Source of the DNA: Algoriphagus sp.
Lineage (GTDB): Bacteria > Bacteroidota > Bacteroidia > Cytophagales > Cyclobacteriaceae
DNA length: 12,142 nt
Assembly (NCBI GenBank): GCA_023255285.1
Contig: JALRIY010000059.1
Span: 1-12,142 of the forward strand
Reading direction: 5' to 3'
Part shown: piece after piece, positions 7,498-12,142 of the stretch
Layout of the letters: every line of letters starts with the position of its first letter
How positions within the stretch are numbered: the first letter of the stretch is position 1
The notes under the pieces: model-generated
Told to the model about the DNA's origin: nothing
The model's database searches: none
Seen by the model: only the letters and a program-made list of their open reading frames with translations
Program-made: the position numbers and the translations under genes

Positions 7498-9189
7498 TTA
7501 GTGTAGTCGAACTTCTTCTACGGAGCAACCAGTTGCAATCATAGGAAAGACATTGTCTTCTTTCTCAACTACCACTTCGAGAAAATAAGGGCCGTCGTGA
7601 ATCAGCATGTCTTCAATGGCTTCTTGAAGATCGTCCCGCTCTCCCACTTTTTGGGCTTTGATTCCGTATGCTTCCGCAAGCTTGATAAAATCAGGATTAT
7701 CTAATTCCGTAAAGGAATAGCGTTTGTCAAAAAACATTTGCTGCCATTGGCGTACCATTCCCAAATAGTTGTTGTTGAGCAAAACAATTTTAACGGGAGC
7801 TTTGGTTTGCATAATGGTTCCCAGCTCTTGAATGGTCATTTGAATTCCTCCATCTCCTACCACACAAATCACCTGACGGGAATAGTCGTGAAGTTGAGCT
7901 CCAAGTGCTGCAGGCAGGGCAAAACCCATAGTTCCAAGGCCACCAGAAGTCACTTGAGTCCGTGATTTTTTGTAATTAAAGTACCTCCAAGCGATCATTT
8001 GATGCTGTCCTACATCTGTAACCAAGACTGCATCGTCTGCTTTGTAACGATTGATGATGTGAATTACCTCCCCCATGGTCAACCCTGCCTTGGTAGGCGT
8101 AAGATCGTGTTGGACCACAGCCTCTTTTTCTTGAAGCTCCAAAGTTCGAAATTTGGCCATCCAATCCGGATAGGTCTTCTCAGAAATTAATGCTGTTAAT
8201 TGGGTCAGGCTATCTTTACAATCTCCCAATACTGCGACTGTGGCCTTGACATTTTTATTAATTTCAGCAGGATCAAGCTCTAAGTGGATGATTTTGGCTT
8301 GCTTGGCATAGCGCGAAAGGTCTCCCGTCACTCGGTCATCAAATCGCATACCGACTGCTATTAATACATCGCATTGGTTGGTCAGCAAATTGGGCGCATA
8401 GTTGCCATGCATGCCTAATTTCCCCACATAGCTAGGATGATCTTCGGAAAGCGCCCCTGAGCCCAATAAAGTAGATGCAGCAGGAATGCCTGATTTATCC
8501 AGAAAATCTTTTAATGCCCCTTCTGCTTTCCCTAAAATCACCCCTTGACCAAACAAAACATACGGGCGGCTTGCACCGTTTATGAGTGCTGCTGCTTCTT
8601 GCAGGGCTGGGACAGAAATAGGCCGTTTGGTGACATAAGACCTAAACTCCTGGCAGGGCTGGTAATTAAACTCCCCGAAATCCACTTGTGCATTTTTAGT
8701 AATGTCAATGAGTACTGCCCCCGGTCTACCAGAGCGTGCTATAAAAAATCCCTTGGCAATTGCAGGAGCAATATCTTCTACATGCCTTACCTGAATATTC
8801 CATTTGGTGGCTGGCATAGAAATTCCCATCATGTCCGTTTCTTGAAAGGCATCTGTGCCTAGCAAATGTGCTGCAACTTGACCAGTAATGCATACCAAAG
8901 GAGTACTATCAATCTGTGCATCTGCCAATCCCGTAATCAAATTCGTTGCTCCAGGGCCAGAGGTAGCCAAGCAAACCCCTACTTTCCCTGAGATACGCGC
9001 ATAGCCTTGAGCAGCATGGATCGCTCCTTGTTCATGGCGTGTAAGTACGTGCTTGATTTGGTCGTGGTAGTCGTAGAGCGCATCGTATACTGGCATAATT
9101 GCACCTCCAGGATACCCAAAAATTAACTCCGCCTGTTCAGCAATCAACGAACGAACGACAATATCTGCACCTCTCATTTTAGTTTCCAT
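7498..9189 (-). CDS. ilvB: Acetohydroxyacid (acetolactate) synthase catalytic subunit
   Basis: This thiamine-diphosphate and FAD enzyme condenses two pyruvates to acetolactate, or pyruvate with 2-ketobutyrate to acetohydroxybutyrate. Counting 563 aa from the ATG at 9189, the N-terminal ThDP-binding domain holds the catalytic glutamate E53 (TRHEQGAIHAAQGYA) and the loop ATSGPGATNLITG (75-87). The central FAD domain covers about 190-345 (GMRFDDRVTGD, 280-290). The C-terminal ThDP-pyrophosphate motif runs from GDGG (445-448) to LNNNYLGMVRQWQ (471-483). An ATG at 9213 would add eight residues (MLPINFNS) and overlap ilvD by 20 nt. The ATG at 9189 lies 4 nt after the ilvD stop and gives a better family-like start, METKMRGADIVV; a third ATG at 9177 (MRGADIVV) is also possible. 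All key residues are present, and ilvN follows after 9 nt. Confidence 0.97.
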   Translation of the reverse strand: METKMRGADIVVRSLIAEQAELIFGYPGGAIMPVYDALYDYHDQIKHVLTRHEQGAIHAAQGYARISGKVGVCLATSGPGATNLITGLADAQIDSTPLVCITGQVAAHLLGTDAFQETDMMGISMPATKWNIQVRHVEDIAPAIAKGFFIARSGRPGAVLIDITKNAQVDFGEFNYQPCQEFRSYVTKRPISVPALQEAAALINGASRPYVLFGQGVILGKAEGALKDFLDKSGIPAASTLLGSGALSEDHPSYVGKLGMHGNYAPNLLTNQCDVLIAVGMRFDDRVTGDLSRYAKQAKIIHLELDPAEINKNVKATVAVLGDCKDSLTQLTALISEKTYPDWMAKFRTLELQEKEAVVQHDLTPTKAGLTMGEVIHIINRYKADDAVLVTDVGQHQMIAWRYFNYKKSRTQVTSGGLGTMGFALPAALGAQLHDYSRQVICVVGDGGIQMTIQELGTIMQTKAPVKIVLLNNNYLGMVRQWQQMFFDKRYSFTELDNPDFIKLAEAYGIKAQKVGERDDLQEAIEDMLIHDGPYFLEVVVEKEDNVFPMIATGCSVEEVRLH

Positions 9190-9193
9190 GGAA

Positions 9194-10882
9194 TTAAAAT
9201 TTATCGGTAACACATCCTTCGGAAGCAGTAGCCACCAATCGATTGTATTTTTTTAGTGTTCCTTGTAATCCTTCAATAGACTTAGGCGTCCAAGTGGATT
9301 TTCGTAGTGCAAACTCCTCTTCAGAGACGGCCACATGCAGCCCTTGGCTATCTGTATCTATCGTAATGACATCACCGTCCACGAGCAAGCCAATAGGTCC
9401 ACCACACCAAGCTTCTGGGGTCACATGACCTACCACAAACCCGTGTGTACCTCCTGAAAAGCGCCCGTCTGTAATAAGAGCAACATCTGCACCCAATCCG
9501 GCCCCGATAATCATGGAAGTTGGCTTGAGCATCTCTGGCATTCCCGGGGCTCCTTTTGGGCCTACGTTTCGGATGACTACTACATCACCGGCTTTGACCT
9601 GATGGTCACGAATAGCATTGTTGGCATCCAACTCGGAATCGAATACTCGTGCTGGCCCAGTAAAAAGCCTTCCTTCTTTGCCTGTAATTTTAGCTACAGC
9701 TCCTTCGGGTGCTAAGTTACCTTCTAGAATACATAGATGACCGGTATTTTTGATTGGAATTTCCACCGGATGGATCACATTTACCTTAGAGGGAATAAGC
9801 GCGGCTACCTTTTCCAAATTTTCGGCTAAGGTCTTGCCGGTTACGGTGAGACAATCTCCATGAAGGTATCCTTGCTCTAAAAAGTATTTCATGAAAGCTG
9901 GAAGACCTCCCTGCTCATGCAAGTCTTCCATTAGAAATTTGCCTGAAGGCTTAAAGTCCCCTACCATCGGGGTCTTTCCATTGAGCTCTCTAAAATCTTG
10001 AAGGGTAAAGGCTACCCCTGCTGTCCGAGCAATCGCCAATAGATGGAGCACAGCATTGGTGCTACCGCCGAGGGCAATAGCTACTCGAACTGCATTTTCA
10101 ATACTTTTTCGGGTAACAATATCTTTAGGTTTCAAATCCATCTCCAACAAGATCCGTAGGTAATGATTGACTTCCCTACATTCCCGTAATTTTTCTGGGG
10201 AATTAGCTGGATTGGAAGCTGAATAGGGCAAGGACATGCCCAAAGCTTCAATTGCTGAAGACATGGTGTTGGCAGTATACATGCCCCCACAGGCTCCTGC
10301 GCCAGGACATGCATTTCGGATCACCCCATCGTAATCCTCTGGGGTAATAGTTCCTTGGATTTTTTTGCCAAATGCCTCAAATGCTGAGACGATGTTTAAC
10401 TTTTCGCCTTTGTAGAGGCCAGAGGCAATGGTACCTCCATAGACCATGATGCTAGGGCGATTGATTCGAAGCATTCCGATGATGGCACCAGGCATATTTT
10501 TATCACATCCGGCTACAGCTATACACCCATCGAAAGAATGCCCTAGCACAAAGGATTCGATGGAGTCTGCGATTATTTCCCGCGAAACAAGGGAATAGCG
10601 CATTCCCAAGGTCCCCATGGAAGTGCCATCAGAAATTCCTATTGTATTAAATATTAATCCGGTCAGCTCTTCCTCTTGGGAGGATGCCTTGATATGTGCA
10701 GCAAAGTCATTGAGGTGCATGTTGCAGGGATTACTTTCGTATCCGCAACTAGCAATCCCAACAAAGGGCTGCTTCATTTTTTTGTCTGACATGCCTGTGG
10801 CATACAGCATCGCCATACCTGCTGGATGCTCAGGGTTATCACTTATCTCCCAACTGTGCTTTTTAAGTGGATTTTGGGCCAT
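9194..10882 (-). CDS. ilvD: Dihydroxy-acid dehydratase
   Basis: IlvD dehydrates 2,3-dihydroxyisovalerate and 2,3-dihydroxy-3-methylvalerate to the 2-keto acids leading to valine, leucine and isoleucine. The 562-aa protein is the usual length for the IlvD/Edd family. The iron-sulfur cysteines are C53 (NPCNMHL), C126 (GCDKNMPG, followed by D127 and K128, the lysine that is carbamylated in the family) and C198 (GAGACGGMYTANTM). This three-cysteine pattern fits the [2Fe-2S] class. The catalytic serine is S476 in DGRFSGGTHG. It is the first structural gene of the operon. Its ATG lies 8 nt after the U-tract of a leader terminator, with only A-rich sequence (AAAAGACA) before it and no Shine-Dalgarno motif. 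Regulation by the attenuator at 10891-11020 is therefore expected. Confidence 0.98.
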   Translation of the reverse strand: MAQNPLKKHSWEISDNPEHPAGMAMLYATGMSDKKMKQPFVGIASCGYESNPCNMHLNDFAAHIKASSQEEELTGLIFNTIGISDGTSMGTLGMRYSLVSREIIADSIESFVLGHSFDGCIAVAGCDKNMPGAIIGMLRINRPSIMVYGGTIASGLYKGEKLNIVSAFEAFGKKIQGTITPEDYDGVIRNACPGAGACGGMYTANTMSSAIEALGMSLPYSASNPANSPEKLRECREVNHYLRILLEMDLKPKDIVTRKSIENAVRVAIALGGSTNAVLHLLAIARTAGVAFTLQDFRELNGKTPMVGDFKPSGKFLMEDLHEQGGLPAFMKYFLEQGYLHGDCLTVTGKTLAENLEKVAALIPSKVNVIHPVEIPIKNTGHLCILEGNLAPEGAVAKITGKEGRLFTGPARVFDSELDANNAIRDHQVKAGDVVVIRNVGPKGAPGMPEMLKPTSMIIGAGLGADVALITDGRFSGGTHGFVVGHVTPEAWCGGPIGLLVDGDVITIDTDSQGLHVAVSEEEFALRKSTWTPKSIEGLQGTLKKYNRLVATASEGCVTDKF

Positions 10883-10890
10883 TGTCTTTT

Positions 10891-10926
10891 AAATAAAAAA
10901 AGTGCCTCTTTAATTGGAGGCACTTT
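10891..10926 (-). terminator. Intrinsic terminator of the ilv-leu attenuator (3:4 hairpin)
   Basis: On the minus strand AAAGTGCCTC (10926-10917) pairs perfectly with GAGGCACTTT (10908-10899) across an 8-nt loop, CAATTAAA, followed by TTTTATTT. This is a 10-bp stem with a U-tract, pointing into ilvD and ending 8 nt before its start codon. A strong terminator placed just inside the promoter-proximal end of an operon makes sense only if it is conditional. On the plus strand only three T residues follow the stem, so it should not terminate in that direction. Confidence 0.9.
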
Positions 10927-10962
10927 ATAAGGTATAGGAATATCGCTATAAACTTGTGCCTC
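10917..10962 (-). promoter_or_regulatory. Antiterminator hairpin (2:3), alternative to the terminator
   Basis: Segment 2 carries GAGGCAC (10962-10956), identical to the 3' arm of the terminator, then AAG and TTTATA (10952-10947). It can pair with TATAAA (10929-10924) and GTGCCTC (10923-10917), giving 7 plus 6 base pairs around a 3-nt AAG bulge with a 17-nt loop. This uses up the whole GTGCCTC arm of the terminator, so the two structures exclude each other. Segment 2 begins inside the stop codon of the leader peptide, where a ribosome finishing translation would cover it. Confidence 0.8.
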
Positions 10963-11020
10963 ACTTGGAAATTGAAAGGAGAATGCTAAATCGCAGGAGA
11001 AGCAACAAGGCGTAAATCAT
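10961..11020 (-). CDS. Leucine-rich leader peptide of the ilv-leu operon
   Basis: A 19-codon frame encodes MIYALLLLLRFSILLSISK and stops with TGA at 10963-10961. Seven of 19 residues are leucine, five of them consecutive (TTG TTG CTT CTC CTG, 11008-10994), and three are isoleucine; there is no valine. An in-frame TAG lies two codons upstream of the ATG, so this ATG is the only possible start. There is no Shine-Dalgarno sequence, as is usual in Bacteroidota. The product is not expected to have a function itself. Ribosome stalling at the leucine run when charged tRNA-Leu is scarce would set which hairpin forms downstream. It could be mistaken for a short hydrophobic membrane peptide, but its place just before mutually exclusive hairpins and an ilv-leu operon argues for a leader. 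Confidence 0.85.
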   Translation of the reverse strand: MIYALLLLLRFSILLSISK

Positions 11021-11058
11021 GAGCTAGTGGAATGAGGTCACAGGATTGAATCACTATG

Positions 11059-11089
11059 CAATACTAATTATCTGGAGCGAGACTTACAA
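11059..11089 (-). promoter_or_regulatory. Candidate promoter of the ilv-leu operon
   Basis: On the minus strand TTG (11089-11087) is followed after 20 nt by TAGTATTG (11066-11059), one mismatch from the Bacteroidota -7 box TAnnTTTG with a normal -33 spacing. Initiation would fall near 11053, giving a 5' leader of about 30 nt before the leader-peptide ATG at 11020. This is a sensible layout for an attenuator. Weaker candidates lie upstream: TTG at 11207 with CAAATTTG at 11187-11180, and TTG at 11253 with TATTTTG at 11228-11222. Confidence 0.4.
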
Positions 11090-11380
11090 TATTTAATTCT
11101 TCTTGGAATGGCTAGTTCAGTGTTAAAAATTGGGTAAAATCCATATTTACAGACTTTAATTTTGAAATTAAACCATCTGCAAATTTGAATCTTTGAAATT
11201 TGGCCAATTCACGAACTTTATCAAAATATTCTACTGATTTTTATTTTTTTCAATTTTTTTGAATTCCAATCGTGTTTCCAATAATGAACAGCATAATAAG
11301 TCAGATAATTGGCAATAAAAAGAGTGATTGATTGGTGTTTTTAAAAAATCAATACACACTAATTCTATCCTCTTTTCCCT
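11090..11380. other. AT-rich divergent intergenic region without a gene
   Basis: About 290 bases between the ilv-leu promoter candidate and the ispE promoter candidate. It is strongly AT-rich with homopolymer T and A runs (11238-11260). It holds a perfect 8-bp inverted repeat with a 2-nt spacer, TTTAATTT-TG-AAATTAAA at 11155-11172, which could be a regulator site but may be chance in such sequence. The only small frames are short and unconvincing, for example 10 codons on the minus strand at 11144-11112. I see no tRNA, riboswitch or mobile element here. Confidence 0.5.
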
Positions 11381-11388
11381 TACTTTTG
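11381..11388 (+). promoter_or_regulatory. Candidate -7 box of the ispE promoter
   Basis: TACTTTTG matches the Bacteroidota -7 consensus TAnnTTTG exactly, 15 nt before the ispE ATG. No TTG is found at the usual -33 distance, so the match is only partial. If real, the transcript would have a 5' leader of about 10 nt or less. Confidence 0.4.
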
Positions 11389-11403
11389 TTGAAATTGTTG
11401 CCC

Positions 11404-12142
11404 ATGATTACTTTTCCCAACGCCAAGATCAACCTCGGACTTCAGGTCCTAAAAAAGCGGAAAGATGGCTACCACGACCTAGAGTCCTGCATGGTTCCTA
11501 TCCCGCTCTACGATGCATTAGAAATGATTGTGGACAAAAATAACACTTGGACCGCTACTGGATTACCGGTACCGGGAGATCCCAAGGACAATCTGATTTT
11601 GAAAGCTGAAAAGCTACTTAAAAAAGATTTTCAGGGGTTGCCCAATTTACAAATCCACCTACACAAGCACATCCCAATGGGAGCAGGACTGGGAGGAGGT
11701 TCGGCCGATGGCGCATTTGCGCTCAAGCTGATGAATAACCTTTTTGATTTACACTTGGACGATTTCTTTTTAGAGGAATATGCTGCAGAACTGGGGAGTG
11801 ATTGTCCTTTTTTCATTGAAAACACTCCTAAAATTATTCGTGGCCGAGGTGAAATTCTTGAACCAATTTCACTATCCCTTCAAGGATCCTACCTCGTGCT
11901 GATTCATCCAGGAATCCATGTGAGCACCCAAGAAGCCTATGCTGGGGTGGTCCCCAAGACTCCTGAAACCAAACTTGAGACTATTTTAGCAGATCGTGGC
12001 CGTTGGAAAGAAGAATTGATTAACGACTTTGAACCATCTGTATTTTTTGCCCATCCTGAGTTGGCTGTCATAAAAACCAAACTCTACCAATCTGGAGCTT
12101 TTTATGCTTCCATGTCGGGATCCGGATCTAGTATTTTCGGAT
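11404..12142 (+). CDS. ispE: 4-(cytidine 5'-diphospho)-2-C-methyl-D-erythritol kinase, 3' end cut off
   Basis: IspE is the GHMP-family kinase that phosphorylates CDP-methylerythritol in the MEP pathway of isoprenoid synthesis. The visible 246 residues, of a usual 265 to 290, start MITFPNAKINLGLQVLKKR with the catalytic lysine K8. They continue with DGYHDLES (21-28), the ATP-binding glycine loop PMGAGLGGGSADGAF (91-105), the catalytic aspartate D133 in GSDCPFF (131-137), and the C-terminal GHMP motif SMSGSGSSIFG (236-246) at the window edge. The frame is open to base 12142. ATG at 11404 gives the conserved N-terminus with nothing useful upstream. It is transcribed away from the ilv-leu operon across a 521-nt gap and has no evident functional link to it beyond both pathways drawing on pyruvate. 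Confidence 0.96.
   Translation, partial: MITFPNAKINLGLQVLKKRKDGYHDLESCMVPIPLYDALEMIVDKNNTWTATGLPVPGDPKDNLILKAEKLLKKDFQGLPNLQIHLHKHIPMGAGLGGGSADGAFALKLMNNLFDLHLDDFFLEEYAAELGSDCPFFIENTPKIIRGRGEILEPISLSLQGSYLVLIHPGIHVSTQEAYAGVVPKTPETKLETILADRGRWKEELINDFEPSVFFAHPELAVIKTKLYQSGAFYASMSGSGSSIFG

Larger units (their letters stand above)
10891..11020 (-). promoter_or_regulatory. Ribosome-mediated transcription attenuator of the ilv-leu operon
   Basis: All parts of a classical attenuator are present. Segment 1 (CTTGTTGCTTC, 11009-10999) lies on the first leucine codons of the leader peptide and can pair with segment 2 (GAGGCACAAG, 10962-10953): ten pairs, one of them G-U, with one bulged U. Segment 2 alternatively pairs with segment 3, and segment 3 with segment 4 to form the terminator. 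Predicted behaviour is as follows. A ribosome stalled on leucine codons covers segment 1, so 2:3 forms and transcription continues into ilvD. A ribosome reaching the stop covers segment 2, so 3:4 forms and terminates. Without translation, 1:2 and then 3:4 form and transcription also stops. Pairing was worked out by eye and no energies were computed. Confidence 0.82.

Noticed and set aside
8545..8862. 105-aa plus-strand frame within ilvB
   Set aside because: It is antisense to the well-conserved central part of ilvB with no domain features; a codon-bias shadow.
10891..10930. Hairpin as a plus-strand terminator or a bidirectional terminator
   Set aside because: On the plus strand the stem is followed by only TTT and then mixed sequence, and no plus-strand gene ends here.
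11112..11144. Minus-strand 10-codon frame MDFTQFLTLN as a leader peptide
   Set aside because: It has only two separated Leu codons, lies upstream of the best promoter candidate, and has no adjacent alternative hairpins; the frame at 10961-11020 fits far better.
11060..11400. T-box or amino-acid riboswitch upstream of ilvD
   Set aside because: I found no T-box sequence or specifier-loop layout, and the short coding leader with exclusive hairpins accounts for the control.
11328..11543. 71-aa plus-strand frame overlapping the ispE start
   Set aside because: It is in a different frame from ispE, whose start MITFPNAKIN and catalytic motifs are unmistakable.
1..12142. Mobile element, CRISPR array, tRNA or defence system
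   Set aside because: No terminal repeats, direct-repeat arrays, transposase, tRNA-like folds or unknown gene clusters were seen; the window is a conserved biosynthetic locus.

Overview
The window is almost entirely one minus-strand branched-chain amino acid operon, with a divergent, truncated ispE at the right end. In transcription order, right to left, the operon reads ilvD, ilvB, ilvN, ilvC, leuA, leuC, leuD, a second LeuA-type synthase best read as citramalate synthase (cimA-like), then leuB, which runs off the left edge. Gene gaps are 2 to 36 nt except for a 93-nt leuC-leuD gap, so a single transcript is likely.

The organism looks like a member of the Bacteroidota, probably Cytophagales/Cyclobacteriaceae-like (the family is a guess). 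Reasons are the gene order, the moderate GC with AT-rich spacers, the absence of Shine-Dalgarno sequences before the starts, promoter-like TAnnTTTG boxes, and the form of the proteins (fungal-like KARI ending in RKLRPENN, IspE beginning MITFPNAKIN).

Regions. 1-726: leuB, 3' end missing. 736-2274: cimA-like synthase. 2285-2875: leuD. 2969-4375: leuC. 4378-5886: leuA. 5908-6951: ilvC. 6988-7488: ilvN. 7498-9189: ilvB. 9194-10882: ilvD. 10891-11020: a leader with what appears to be a complete ribosome-mediated attenuator. 11021-11403: AT-rich divergent promoter region. 11404-12142: ispE, 3' end missing.

How the genes work together. IlvBN (acetohydroxyacid synthase with its valine-sensing subunit), IlvC and IlvD make the 2-keto acid precursors of valine and isoleucine. 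LeuA, LeuCD and LeuB extend 2-ketoisovalerate toward leucine. The cimA-like product would condense pyruvate with acetyl-CoA, and the same LeuCD and LeuB could convert citramalate to 2-ketobutyrate, giving isoleucine without threonine deaminase. No ilvA and no aminotransferase (ilvE) lie in the window.

The most notable find is the leader upstream of ilvD, which is absent from a simple ORF list. A 19-residue peptide, MIYALLLLLRFSILLSISK, has five consecutive leucine codons. They lie on top of segment 1 of a classical 1:2 / 2:3 / 3:4 set of alternative hairpins. Segment 4 is a 10-bp intrinsic terminator whose U-tract ends 8 nt before the ilvD start codon. By eye this is a textbook leucine (and perhaps isoleucine) attenuator, in a phylum where such devices are little characterised.
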